Shown: piece by piece, positions 6,878-15,648 of the stretch
Position numbering within the stretch: position 1 is the first letter of the stretch
How the letters are laid out: the number at the start of each line of letters is the position of its first letter
NCBI RefSeq assembly: GCF_004367745.1
Contig: NZ_CP037993.1
Location: forward strand, 1,302,001 to 1,366,000
DNA from: Herbaspirillum huttiense
GTDB lineage: Bacteria; Pseudomonadota; Gammaproteobacteria; Burkholderiales; Burkholderiaceae_D
Length of the DNA: 64,000 nt
Reading direction: 5' to 3'
The notes under the pieces: generated by a model
Told to the model about the DNA's origin: nothing
Database searches by the model: none
The model's input: the letters and a program-made list of their open reading frames with translations, nothing else
Made by a program: the position numbers and the translations under genes

Positions 6878-9052
6878 TCAATAAGCCAGCCGATACGCCT
6901 CATTGGTCGATTCCAGCCGGCTGGCAATGACCTTGACCACATACGCATGCAGGCGCAAGGCTGTGGCCGGGTCCTCTTGCTCCAGCTGGCGCAGGCTGGC
7001 CAGCGTCAGCTGCCAGGCCAGTGTGGGGCGGTCGGTGACGACGTCGGCGGTGCGCCGCTGGCCGCGATAGAGCGCCATCTCGCCGACGATGGTGGCACTG
7101 CCGAAGGACCGCAGGCGCATGCGGCCACCGCCCTCCAGCGGCAGCGAAATGCTGACCAGACCTTCGTCGATGAAATACATTGAATCACCCGCATCGCCCT
7201 TGCGGAACAGCAGCGTGCCAGCGGCCAGTTCCACCTTCTCCATGCGCGCCATGAGTGACGCCATTTCGCGCGCATCAAAATGCTCGGCCAGGCTGCTGTG
7301 CAGGGCATCGCGTGATTCATTCCGCATGGCCTGTTCCAGCAGGCGGTCTTCCACCCATTCGAGGGCCAGGTCGAGATCGGCAAACTCGCGCGGTACCGTG
7401 CCGCTGAAAGCAGCACGCGCAATCGGACGGCGGATGGGGTCGGCAATGCCGGTCAGGATCAGGGTCACCTTGTATTGCTCGCACACCTGCGCCAGCTTGA
7501 CGAAGCTTTGCGAGGTGGACGCATCCAGTCCCTGCACATGGCGGAAGTCGATGATGATGAACTGGCGCGGCGACTGCAATTGCTCGCGCACCCGATGCAC
7601 GATCTGGTTGGCGCTGCCAAAGAACAGGAAACCCTGCAGGCGCATGCCGAAGACGCGCTGGCCCAGCTGCTTGAGTTCCGCATGGGCGGCGGCACCGCGC
7701 TCCAGTTTGGAGTGCAGGGTGGCGCCGGTGAATTCCATCTTCACGCAGGACACCCGGCCATAGTCCAGCACGAACAGCACGCAAGCCACCACCACGCCCA
7801 GCGCCACGCCGGTGACGAAGCCATAGCAGGCCACCACCGCCACGATCAGCACGATCAGGAAATAATCCCCGCGCGCCAGACGGCGGCTGCGGACCAGCCA
7901 TTCATTGAGCAGTCCGCCACCCAGGCCGATCAACAGCCCGGCCAGCACCGGCTTGGGGAAATAGCCCAGGAGCGGAATGAAGAACAGCGCGCACACCAGG
8001 CACAGCACCGCCGCCAGCAGGGTGGCGACGCGATCGCGCGAGCCGAAGCGGTAATTGAGCAAGGAGCGCGAGAGCGAATGGCAGCCGACCACGCCCCCGA
8101 AGCATCCGCTGAGCATGTTGGCCAGGCCGGCACTGCGCAGTTCGCGGTTGAAATCCACTTCGCGCCGCGTGGCCAGGCTCACGCCGGTGGCATTGAGCAG
8201 GATCGCGAGCGTGGTCACGGCGATCAGGGCCAGCAATTCGCCATAGTGACGCCACAGGATGTCCCAGTGCACCAGCGACCAGGAGACCTGCACCGGCAGC
8301 TGCACATGGCCCAGGCTCAGCGGCGCGAACATCCAGCCCAGCGCGCGGGCCTGCGCCAGCGACAGTCCGCTGGCCGCCAGCGCGCCATAGAAGGCCGCAC
8401 TGGCCAGCGCCAGCGAGACCGGCAGCGCCAGCGGGTGATCGAACTTGCGGCCCGGCAGGCCCAGCATGCCGATCACCACGATGGCCACCGGCAGCAGTTC
8501 CTGCCAGTGCAGGTCGATGCCGGTGCGCAGGGCATCCAGTCCCAGGGGATGTCCGGTCAGCACCGTGAAGGCACCGCTCCAGAGCAGATAGCCAGTCCCG
8601 GCGAGGAAGCCGCCGACCACCGGGAACGGCACGAACAGCACCAGGTTGCCGCGCCGCAGTGCGCCCAGCGCCATGAGCGCCAATCCGACCAGGAGGCTGC
8701 TGAGGGTGATGGCGATGGTGACCGTGGCCAGGATCTCGGCTGGAGAGAGCTGGGCGCGCTGCATGGTGGCGCTGATGCCGCCGACCATCAGCGAGAGCAG
8801 GCCGACCGAATTGGAGTCCGCCCCGCCCAGCATGAAGGGCAGCGAACTGGTGAAGCAGATCACCAGCAGGCACAGCACGCTGGTGACGAACATCAGCGGC
8901 AGCCCGGCCTGCAGCAGGGCATCGCCGCTGCCGCCAAAGATCATGACGGCATAGCTGACCGCATAGCTCACCGACACCAGCGCCACCACGCAAGCTGCCG
9001 GCAGGCTGCCCAGCCAGTGGCGTGCGCGCGCCAGCAGTGTGGATTGCGGCAT
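6878..9052 (-). CDS. SulP family anion transporter with STAS and cyclic-nucleotide-binding domains
   Basis: A 724-residue protein. The first roughly 420 residues are a SulP membrane domain with many helices, for example FVPFPVVGGFLAGTGYLLW. A STAS domain follows (GFLFFGSANQI, IIIDFRHVQGLDAS). The last 130 residues are a cNMP-binding cupin (GDAGDSMYFIDEGLVSIS, GEMALYRGQRRTADV). This three-part architecture is known in proteobacterial SulP proteins and suggests that transport of sulfate, bicarbonate or an organic anion is gated by a nucleotide. The start at 9052 has GGGGAAAG upstream; 9091 is an alternative adding 13 residues. Confidence 0.85.
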   Translation of the reverse strand: MPQSTLLARARHWLGSLPAACVVALVSVSYAVSYAVMIFGGSGDALLQAGLPLMFVTSVLCLLVICFTSSLPFMLGGADSNSVGLLSLMVGGISATMQRAQLSPAEILATVTIAITLSSLLVGLALMALGALRRGNLVLFVPFPVVGGFLAGTGYLLWSGAFTVLTGHPLGLDALRTGIDLHWQELLPVAIVVIGMLGLPGRKFDHPLALPVSLALASAAFYGALAASGLSLAQARALGWMFAPLSLGHVQLPVQVSWSLVHWDILWRHYGELLALIAVTTLAILLNATGVSLATRREVDFNRELRSAGLANMLSGCFGGVVGCHSLSRSLLNYRFGSRDRVATLLAAVLCLVCALFFIPLLGYFPKPVLAGLLIGLGGGLLNEWLVRSRRLARGDYFLIVLIVAVVACYGFVTGVALGVVVACVLFVLDYGRVSCVKMEFTGATLHSKLERGAAAHAELKQLGQRVFGMRLQGFLFFGSANQIVHRVREQLQSPRQFIIIDFRHVQGLDASTSQSFVKLAQVCEQYKVTLILTGIADPIRRPIARAAFSGTVPREFADLDLALEWVEDRLLEQAMRNESRDALHSSLAEHFDAREMASLMARMEKVELAAGTLLFRKGDAGDSMYFIDEGLVSISLPLEGGGRMRLRSFGSATIVGEMALYRGQRRTADVVTDRPTLAWQLTLASLRQLEQEDPATALRLHAYVVKVIASRLESTNEAYRLAY

Positions 9053-9384
9053 CAGATGACTTTCCCCGAAGGCTGCGCGTTTGTGCGGCATGCCTGTACC
9101 CCCATCGATAAGGACCGGTCGTTGCTGCCGGTCGTTGTTGTTGTCTGGCGTGTGCCTGCGCGCCCCCGCGCGCGTTACCGGCCCGGCGCTTCGCGGTGCA
9201 TGCCGCGGTCGTCGCCGTTGTTCCGGTAGTGCCAATCATGAAGGGCAATCTATCACACGAAAATGACAAAATGACAACAAGCCCCCCGGTTTGATGAACG
9301 AAGTGAAGGTTTCGGCAGATATCCGCGTCGCTGCTGATGTTGCGCTCTTTCCCTCCGGAAAAAGATGAAGGGAAGCGCCGTTTT

Positions 9385-11232
9385 TCAGGGAGCCTCGGCG
9401 CGGCCGTTTTGCCGGTGCCACTGAACCGAGGCTTGCCCGGCCAGTTCACGCAGGCTGCGCAGGGAAGCGACTTCATCGGCGCTCAGGGCGTCGCGCTGGC
9501 GGCGCAGACCGCCGAGCTCGTGCAGCGCGGTTTCGGCCTCGATGCTGGCCAGTCCGGCCTGGCGTTGCAGCTGTCGCAGCACAGGAGCTGGCTGCTGCGA
9601 CAGGACGGCGTCCAGATAGGCGCGATTGGCTTCCAGTCCGGCCGCGATGCGCTGGCGCGGCGTAGCGCCGAGATCGGGCCACAGCGCCAGCGCGGCCAGC
9701 AGGGCGGCAGCGCTGCCGATCAGGTTGTCCAGTGCGCGGGCCGAGGCGATCCCGGTGCCGGGCTGCAGCATGTCGGTCACGCAGATGAAGAGCATGGTCA
9801 GAAACACCACGAACACCGTGTAGTTCACCAGCCGCAGGGCAATTGCCAGCCCTGCCAGCAGGACCGCCACCAGCGGCAGCAGCAGCCCGTGGGCCGGGAC
9901 CAGCTGCAGCAGCGTCAAGGCCAGCAGGCCGCCCAGCAGGCTGCCCAGGATGCGTTCCAGGCAGCGTGTCCAGGTCTGGCGCGCCGCGCCCTGCAACACC
10001 ACGACCACCGCCATCGTCGCCCAATACGGATAGCCCAGATGAAAGGCCTCGGCCGCATAGAACACGGCGGCCACGCCGGCAGCCTGGCGTCCCCCCTGTT
10101 GCACGCCCCGCAGCAGGCCGGCGCGCAGGCGGTTGCGGGGCGGGACCGCCGGGGCAGGCGAGGGCGGCGGCGAACATGCGCCGGCGTGCGCGGCTTGCCG
10201 TGCCTGCAGCAGGCGGTCGGCTTGCTCCAGCGCGCGCAGGCAGCCGGCGATCAGGGGATCGGCTGCGGCAGCGTGCGGTCGGGCGCTGCGCGGCCGGTTG
10301 GCCTTCGCGGGGGATGTCTCCAGAACGGCGTGGGCGTGCAGCAGCACGGCGATGGCCACACGCGCAGCCCGGCGGCGCTCGCCCGGACTGGCCAGTTGCT
10401 GGATGGCCGCATGCTCCAGTGCGATCAGGGTGTGGAAGAGCATTTCGCAGGCTTCCAGCCGGCGTTCCCATGCATCCGCCTCGGCCATGGGGGTGCCCGC
10501 ATGCCGCTGCAGCATGGTCCGCAGGCGTTCCAGCGCCAGCCGTGTGGCGCGGCGGTGTTCGCCGTGCTCACGGTGCCATTGCTGGTCACGGTGCTGTCCG
10601 GGCGGCGCGGCCAGCAGGGCCAGGCTCATGTCCATCATGCGCAGCAGCGATGCACGGGCCGCCTGGCGCAGGGCAGCCTGGTCGTCGAGACGCCAGGCCA
10701 GATTGATCAGCAGCCAGGCCCAGGCGGCACCGGCGCAGAAGGAGGCGGCCTGCAGCGCGGCCATCGCCGCCCCGTGCGGAAAACCAGCCGCCACCACGGC
10801 GACCACTGCCAGCAGCGTCCCCAGCAGGGTGCCGGACTCGATGGCAGCGGTCAGCGTCACCACGCCCAGCACCATCAACGGCGCGCTCAGCAGGGCCGCG
10901 TGCGGGGCCCAGGAGGCGCTCCAGGCACCGAAGAAGGCCACCGCCGTGCCTGCCACCGCAAAGCCGCCCAGCAGCCTGCGGCGTTGTGCGTGCGGCCCCG
11001 GCGCGTCGCACAGGCAGGTCCAGAAGGCCGCGAACACGGCCCATGCCAGCCAGCGCTGGCCGCTCAGCATCGCGGCTGCCAGCGGCAAGGCAATGGCCAC
11101 GCCGGCACGCACGCCTTCCCCGGCATTGAACTGCTCCTGCAACAGCGGGAAGGAACGCAGTTCCAGCCGCCGGGCAATGCGGCGGGCATGGGCAGCGAGC
11201 GGACGGGCAGATGAACGGAGCAGGAGTCGCAT
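9385..11232 (-). CDS. FUSC family inner-membrane protein
   Basis: A 615-residue protein with two blocks of membrane helices (about residues 35-190 and 375-520), separated and followed by cytoplasmic helical regions. This is the FUSC/YccS/AaeB architecture. The second block contains LGYPYWATMAVVVVLQ, a typical FUSC motif. Relatives include aromatic-acid efflux proteins; the substrate cannot be read from sequence. It is divergent from lldR, and an LldR-type operator lies only 14 bp upstream of its start, so the lactate regulator may control it. Confidence 0.82.
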   Translation of the reverse strand: MRLLLRSSARPLAAHARRIARRLELRSFPLLQEQFNAGEGVRAGVAIALPLAAAMLSGQRWLAWAVFAAFWTCLCDAPGPHAQRRRLLGGFAVAGTAVAFFGAWSASWAPHAALLSAPLMVLGVVTLTAAIESGTLLGTLLAVVAVVAAGFPHGAAMAALQAASFCAGAAWAWLLINLAWRLDDQAALRQAARASLLRMMDMSLALLAAPPGQHRDQQWHREHGEHRRATRLALERLRTMLQRHAGTPMAEADAWERRLEACEMLFHTLIALEHAAIQQLASPGERRRAARVAIAVLLHAHAVLETSPAKANRPRSARPHAAAADPLIAGCLRALEQADRLLQARQAAHAGACSPPPSPAPAVPPRNRLRAGLLRGVQQGGRQAAGVAAVFYAAEAFHLGYPYWATMAVVVVLQGAARQTWTRCLERILGSLLGGLLALTLLQLVPAHGLLLPLVAVLLAGLAIALRLVNYTVFVVFLTMLFICVTDMLQPGTGIASARALDNLIGSAAALLAALALWPDLGATPRQRIAAGLEANRAYLDAVLSQQPAPVLRQLQRQAGLASIEAETALHELGGLRRQRDALSADEVASLRSLRELAGQASVQWHRQNGRAEAP

Positions 11233-11245
11233 GGCGAAATACGGA

Positions 11246-11260
11246 AGTGGTCGGACCACT
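11246..11260. promoter_or_regulatory. LldR/FadR-type operator 1
   Basis: AGTGGTCGGACCACT is a perfect 15-bp dyad with the TGGTC-N-GACCA core expected for GntR/FCD regulators of the LldR type. It lies just upstream of the FUSC gene start. A matching site is centred 87 bp away, next to lldR. Confidence 0.75.
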
Positions 11261-11333
11261 ATGCAAAGGCATTGTGGCGTCCGAGAAGCGAATACTACAA
11301 TCGACTGCAATTCCTTCCCAAGGATCCTGCAAA

Positions 11334-11346
11334 GTGGTCCGACCAC
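11334..11346. promoter_or_regulatory. LldR/FadR-type operator 2
   Basis: GTGGTCCGACCAC is a perfect 13-bp dyad with the same TGGTC-N-GACCA core as operator 1. It ends 19 bp before the lldR start codon. Two sites flanking a promoter region repeat the arrangement known for E. coli lldPRD, where LldR binds both and may loop the DNA. Confidence 0.78.
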
Positions 11347-11364
11347 CAAGAAAGTGAGCTGCCG

Positions 11365-12102
11365 ATGACTGCCTCTCCCCTGGTTGATCGCCTGGCCAGC
11401 CTGATTGCCCGGCAAGCGCTGGCACCGGGCCAGAAGCTGCCGTCTGAACGCACGCTGGCGGCCGAGTTCGGGGTGTCGCGTTCGTCCCTGCGCGAGGCCA
11501 TTGGCGTGCTGGCCAGCCGGGGTGTGCTGGTGGCGCGTCACGGTGGCGGCACCTTCATGGCGGACGACGAGCAGGCAGCGCTGACCGACCCGATTGCCGA
11601 GGCCTTGCAGCCGCTGGCGCCACTGGCGCGCAGCGACGCCGGGTACTGGAAGGACGTGGCCGAGATCCGCTTTTCGCTGGAAGGCGATGCGGCCTATTTC
11701 GCTGCCCTGCGCGCCAGCGACGAGGACAAGCGCCGCCTGCAGCAGGCCTATCTGGCAGTCTCCACTGCGCCGCTCGACGATCTGGCCGCGCAGGCGCGCA
11801 CCGATGCGGCCTTCCATCTCGCCATCGCCCAGGCCTCGCGCAACGTGGTGTTGCGGCAGGTGATGTCGGGCCTGTTGCGGCTGCTGGAGATCAGCATTGC
11901 CGACACCCTGCGCCAGCTGTATCGCCTGCCGGACATCGTGGCCCAGCTGGATCAGCAGCATCGCCAGATCCTCGATGCCATCCTCGCCGGCCGCGCCGAA
12001 GAGGCGCGCCAGCATGCCAATGCGCATCTCGACTTCGTGCAGCAGCGCCTGCTGGACATCGAAGAAGCCCCCGCCCGTGCGCGGCGAGCCGCTGCCGTTT
12101 GA
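11365..12102 (+). CDS. lldR: GntR/FCD transcriptional regulator, LldR-like
   Basis: A 245-residue regulator. The N-terminal winged helix-turn-helix shows [22 protein letters not shown] and the wing [13 protein letters not shown], typical of FadR-subfamily GntR proteins. Residues from about 95 form an all-helical FCD ligand domain ([19 protein letters not shown]). Its position directly before lldD and the two flanking operators argue for a lactate-responsive role, probably autoregulated. The short start at 11365 is chosen because the longer frame would run through operator 2. Confidence 0.85.
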   Translation: MTASPLVDRLASLIARQALAPGQKLPSERTLAAEFGVSRSSLREAIGVLASRGVLVARHGGGTFMADDEQAALTDPIAEALQPLAPLARSDAGYWKDVAEIRFSLEGDAAYFAALRASDEDKRRLQQAYLAVSTAPLDDLAAQARTDAAFHLAIAQASRNVVLRQVMSGLLRLLEISIADTLRQLYRLPDIVAQLDQQHRQILDAILAGRAEEARQHANAHLDFVQQRLLDIEEAPARARRAAAV

Positions 12103-12127
12103 TTTCTTTCACGTTACCAGGACCATC

Positions 12128-13285
12128 ATGATCATCTCTTCCACCCACGATTACCGCGAAGCCGCCCGGCGTCGCTTGCCGCGTTTCCTGTTCGACTACA
12201 TCGACGGCGGTGCCTACGATGAACACACGCTGGCGCGCAATTCGCTGGACCTGCGCCAGCTGGCCTTGCGTCAGCGGGTACTCAAGGAAGTGGGCGAAGT
12301 CGATCTCTCCACCACGCTGCTGGGCCAGTCGCTGGCCATGCCGCTGGCGCTGTCGCCGGTCGGCCTGACCGGGATGTACGCCCGGCGCGGGGAAGTGCAG
12401 GCGGCGCGGGCGGCGGAGAAGGCGGGCATCCCCTTCACCTTGTCGACGGTGTCGGTGTGCCCGATCGAAGAGGTGCAGCAGGCGGTGACGCGGCCGATCT
12501 GGTTCCAGCTGTATGTGCTCAAGGATCGCGGTTTCATGAAGAACGTGCTGGACCGCGCCTGGGCGGCGGGTGTACGCACGCTGGTGTTCACGGTGGACAT
12601 GCCGGTGCCGGGCGCACGCTATCGCGACCGCCATTCGGGCATGTCCGGACCCAACGCTGCGCTGCGCCGCTATCTGCAGGCCGTCACGCATCCGCGCTGG
12701 GCGTGGGATGTGGGTTTGCTGGGACGTCCGCATGATCTCGGCAATGTCTCGGCCTATCTCAACAAGAAGACCGGACTGGAAGATTACGTAGGCTGGCTGG
12801 GGGCCAATTTCGATCCGGGCATTGGCTGGCATGACCTGCAGTGGATACGCGATTCCTGGCAGGGCAGCATGCTGTTGAAGGGCATCCTTGATCCCGAGGA
12901 TGCACGCGAGGCGGTCCGATTCGGTGCCGATGGCATCGTGGTCTCCAACCATGGTGGCCGCCAGCTGGACGGCGTGCTCTCGACTGCGCGCGCCTTGCCG
13001 GAGATCGCCAGTGCGGTGAAAGGGGATCTCGCCCTGCTGGTGGATTCGGGCGTGCGTTCGGGGCTGGATGTGGTGCGGCTGTTGGCATTGGGTGCCGATA
13101 CGGTGATGCTTGGGCGTGCCTTCATTTATGCGCTGGCCGCAGAGGGGCAGGCCGGGGTGGAGAATGTGCTGGGTCTCTTTGCCAAGGAAATGCAGGTGGC
13201 CATGACCTTGACGGGGGCGCGCAGGATCGGCGAGATCAGTACGGATAGCCTGGTGAAGGCGGGTGCCAGCGCCCCCGTGATCTGA
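12128..13285 (+). CDS. lldD: FMN-dependent L-lactate dehydrogenase
   Basis: A 385-residue member of the FMN alpha-hydroxyacid dehydrogenase family; the length matches LldD. Visible motifs are FDYIDGGA near the N-terminus, the FMN/substrate segment [25 protein letters not shown], and the catalytic-His motif [12 protein letters not shown] followed by [12 protein letters not shown]. It oxidises L-lactate to pyruvate and feeds electrons to the quinone pool at the inner membrane. It starts 25 bp after lldR, so lldRD is an operon. A lactate permease is not adjacent. Confidence 0.92.
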   Translation: MIISSTHDYREAARRRLPRFLFDYIDGGAYDEHTLARNSLDLRQLALRQRVLKEVGEVDLSTTLLGQSLAMPLALSPVGLTGMYARRGEVQAARAAEKAGIPFTLSTVSVCPIEEVQQAVTRPIWFQLYVLKDRGFMKNVLDRAWAAGVRTLVFTVDMPVPGARYRDRHSGMSGPNAALRRYLQAVTHPRWAWDVGLLGRPHDLGNVSAYLNKKTGLEDYVGWLGANFDPGIGWHDLQWIRDSWQGSMLLKGILDPEDAREAVRFGADGIVVSNHGGRQLDGVLSTARALPEIASAVKGDLALLVDSGVRSGLDVVRLLALGADTVMLGRAFIYALAAEGQAGVENVLGLFAKEMQVAMTLTGARRIGEISTDSLVKAGASAPVI

Positions 13286-13329
13286 GCCTGAGAACCGGGG
13301 GCCGCTGCTGCTTCATGTTCGGTGGCGCT

Positions 13330-14532
13330 TCACATCTTCGCAATCACCAGCTCGCACTTGCGAACCGATTCCTGCCCGCGCAGCATGTCGCCCTTGAGCG
13401 CATAGATCGGTGCACCGGCGGTGATGCTGCCGGTAAACCTGAATTGCCACATCCGGTCGGGATCGCTGACGCGGTAGCCGAAGCCGGTGATATCGAGCCG
13501 GTTGCTGCCGAACTGGCCGGTCAGATTTTCCGCCCGTATGGCATCGCGGCGATGCAGGGAGATCGCGACCTTGCCCACTTCCGCCTCGAAATGCGCCTGA
13601 TAGGCTTGCGAGAACTCGCCGTTGTCGGCGCGCGCTCCGCAGGTCATCAAGCCGTACCAGCGTTCGCCACTGCGCACGCTGTTCGGATTGGCCGGCACTG
13701 ATGGAGCGGCCCCGGCGGGCGGCAACTGTGCTGGCGGACGAACCGGCTGGGCGGGCAGGGCGGCGGGCGGAGCCATCGCGACGGGAGGCGCTGCCGGCGC
13801 AGGCAGCGCGGCCGGAGGCTGCGTCAATGCCGGTGGTGTGGGGGTGGCTGCGGTGGCCGTGTTGACCGTGCTGTTGCGCTTGGCGAGGACTGCGCGGCCG
13901 CGGGTCTCCAGATCGCGTATCCATTCGGCCGGTACTGCGAAGGAGAGATTCTGCACCGTAGCCCCGGCAATCATGGCGGTAGTGATGCCGATCAGTTCGC
14001 CCTTGTCATTGAACAGCCCGCCGCCGCTGGAGCCTGAAGAAATAGGTGCCGAGGTCTGCAGGAAACGCAGCTTGCCCTCGTTATCCAGCCGCAATGCAGA
14101 AAGCAGGCCATCGCTGATCGTTTCTTCCAGCGCGCGCGGTGCTCCCAGCGTGAAGACCTTCTGCCCGACCCGCAGGCTGCGTGCGGGTGCGATGGTGACG
14201 GCGGGGGCCTTCAGGCCTTCGGCACGGACCTGGCAGAGATCGCGCTCCGGATCCGGAAACTCCAGCTTGCCCCCCAGCGTGAGATTGCCGCGCCGCAGCT
14301 TGAAGCTGCTGGCGCGCGCCAGCACGTGGCAATTGGTGACCAGCCGTTCCGGCCCGATCACGACGGCCGAACCGGTACTGAAGATCTGTCCTTGCGCGTC
14401 CATGGCCTGCACCACCCAGATACTGGGCGAGAGCTGCTGGAACAGGGTTTCGGCATCCAGTGCGTGGGCTGGCGGCGCTGCAGCGAGCAGGGGGCCGAGC
14501 AGGCCAAGGAGCTTGGTCAGGCGGGATCTCAT
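13330..14532 (-). CDS. secreted trypsin-like serine protease with Pro/Ala linker
   Basis: A 400-residue protein. A signal peptide (residues 1-24, AHA before LDAE) is followed by a trypsin-2 type domain with a complete apparent triad: His69 in TNCHVLA, Asp98 in PERDLCQV and Ser169 in GSSGGG. Residues about 220-280 are a Pro/Ala-rich linker. The last 120 residues form a separate domain with two Cys (MTCGARADNG, VRKCELV) that I do not recognise. A periplasmic HtrA-like quality-control or processing role is plausible, but there is no PDZ domain. A lipoprotein gene lies 11 bp upstream. Confidence 0.8.
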   Translation of the reverse strand: MRSRLTKLLGLLGPLLAAAPPAHALDAETLFQQLSPSIWVVQAMDAQGQIFSTGSAVVIGPERLVTNCHVLARASSFKLRRGNLTLGGKLEFPDPERDLCQVRAEGLKAPAVTIAPARSLRVGQKVFTLGAPRALEETISDGLLSALRLDNEGKLRFLQTSAPISSGSSGGGLFNDKGELIGITTAMIAGATVQNLSFAVPAEWIRDLETRGRAVLAKRNSTVNTATAATPTPPALTQPPAALPAPAAPPVAMAPPAALPAQPVRPPAQLPPAGAAPSVPANPNSVRSGERWYGLMTCGARADNGEFSQAYQAHFEAEVGKVAISLHRRDAIRAENLTGQFGSNRLDITGFGYRVSDPDRMWQFRFTGSITAGAPIYALKGDMLRGQESVRKCELVIAKM

Positions 14533-14543
14533 GGAGGTGCGTC

Positions 14544-15206
14544 TCAGGGGGTAGGCAGGAGGTTCTTGAGGTCGTCGATGGTGACCTGGCCATTGCGCCG
14601 CTGTTGCGTTGCCGGCAGGGGCGTGAAGACCAGGGCGGACTTGATGACGTCCTGTTCGGGTGGAGCGGGTGACTGGCCTGCGCTTTTCACGTAGGGGCCG
14701 ATGAGCCGCAGGACCACTTCGGCGCTCAGCACGGCCTGGCCGGGATACTCGGCGGGCTTGCGCAGCATCTTGACCACGGCATTGCCGGAGTAGGTGATGA
14801 TGGGCGTGCCGGGTGTGTAGATGTAGATCGGGGCAGCGTGGGTGGCGGTGGGCGTGAGCCGTGCCAGGGGATCGTTGCCGTCTTGCGGGTCGCTTTGCCA
14901 GGAGGTATTGGTCATCGGCGGCGCGACCGGTTTGGGGACAGGATCGCTGGGCTTGAGGATGATGAAGTGGGAGTAGCCCTGTTGCTGCGTCAGTTCTGCG
15001 CAGCGATAGATCCAGTAATGCCAGACCATGTCGCGGCTGGTTTTGCCGTTGCCGGAGAAGGTGACGCGGTACAGGTCATCGGCCAGTTTGGCATCGGTAT
15101 AGCCCCCGGTCAGTCCGCGCGGCCCGTAGGCGGTGGCGCAGCCGGCCAGCATTGCCGCTGCCAGCACGATGCCGGCAACGCCCCTGAATGATGATGTCAG
15201 CATCAT
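14544..15206 (-). CDS. CC0125/CC1285-like lipoprotein
   Basis: A 220-residue protein with a signal peptide and lipobox LAGC, so Cys23 is probably lipidated. The mature N-terminus (YGPRGLTGGYTDAKL, VTFSGNGKT, YRCAELTQQQGYSHF) matches the pattern I associate with the CC0125/CC1285 lipoprotein family. The C-terminal half is Pro-rich and variable. Function is unknown. It lies directly upstream of the secreted protease gene in the same direction, so the two are probably cotranscribed envelope proteins. Confidence 0.75.
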   Translation of the reverse strand: MMLTSSFRGVAGIVLAAAMLAGCATAYGPRGLTGGYTDAKLADDLYRVTFSGNGKTSRDMVWHYWIYRCAELTQQQGYSHFIILKPSDPVPKPVAPPMTNTSWQSDPQDGNDPLARLTPTATHAAPIYIYTPGTPIITYSGNAVVKMLRKPAEYPGQAVLSAEVVLRLIGPYVKSAGQSPAPPEQDVIKSALVFTPLPATQQRRNGQVTIDDLKNLLPTP

Positions 15207-15426
15207 GTTGTTCTTTGTTGTCGTTGATGATGTGGACCCGTTTTGGCCGGTATGAAGTTCTCATCCGGCAGGGCCTTGATTCAATGTGTGAATCTTCACA
15301 TGGCGTTCTGACAAAGGGCTGACGGGGGGGGCTGACGGGGAGTTTTCTTCAGAGAAAATTGAAACGAGCGCTGGCGAGGCGCTTCGCGGAAATGCGGGGA
15401 TGTGAAGGAAGGGGCAAAAACAAAAA

Positions 15427-15448
15427 GGGCCCCAGCGAACTGGAGCCC
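15427..15448 (-). terminator. intrinsic terminator after tRNA-Lys
   Basis: Arms 15427-15435 and 15440-15448 pair with one mismatch around a TTCG loop (minus strand) and are followed on the minus strand by CTTTTTGTTTTT. It lies 22 bp beyond the tRNA 3' end. Confidence 0.85.
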
Positions 15449-15470
15449 TTCTCATGTACTGCTGAATTTC

Positions 15471-15546
15471 TGGTAGGCCGTGCGGGATTCGAACCTGCGA
15501 CCAACGGATTAAAAGTCCGCTGCTCTACCAGCTGAGCTAACGACCC
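15471..15546 (-). tRNA. tRNA-Lys (TTT anticodon)
   Basis: The minus strand reads as a 76-nt tRNA with the CCA end encoded. It has a seven-bp acceptor stem with a G-U first pair, D-loop TAGCTCAGCTGGTAGAGCA, anticodon stem-loop GCGGACTTTTAATCCGT with anticodon TTT, and T-loop GGTTCGAATCC. An isolated tRNA gene with its own promoter and terminator. Confidence 0.97.
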
Positions 15547-15557
15547 GAAAGACCGCT

Positions 15558-15587
15558 ATTATAGGCAAACTCTATCGGCGGTGTCAA
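15558..15587 (-). promoter_or_regulatory. consensus sigma70 promoter of tRNA-Lys
   Basis: On the minus strand TTGACA (15582-15587) and TATAAT (15558-15563) are both perfect hexamers separated by 18 bp. They place the transcription start about 5 nt before the tRNA 5' end. Confidence 0.9.
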
Positions 15588-15648
15588 CACTGTGCCTTCA
15601 CAAACGATCATGATCGTTCATCAAACACCATCACCGCGATGAACCCGC

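Noticed and set aside
7475..9229. 584-codon open frame opposite the SulP gene
   Set aside because: Gln/His/Arg-rich low-complexity translation typical of antisense frames; the SulP frame is clearly the coding one.
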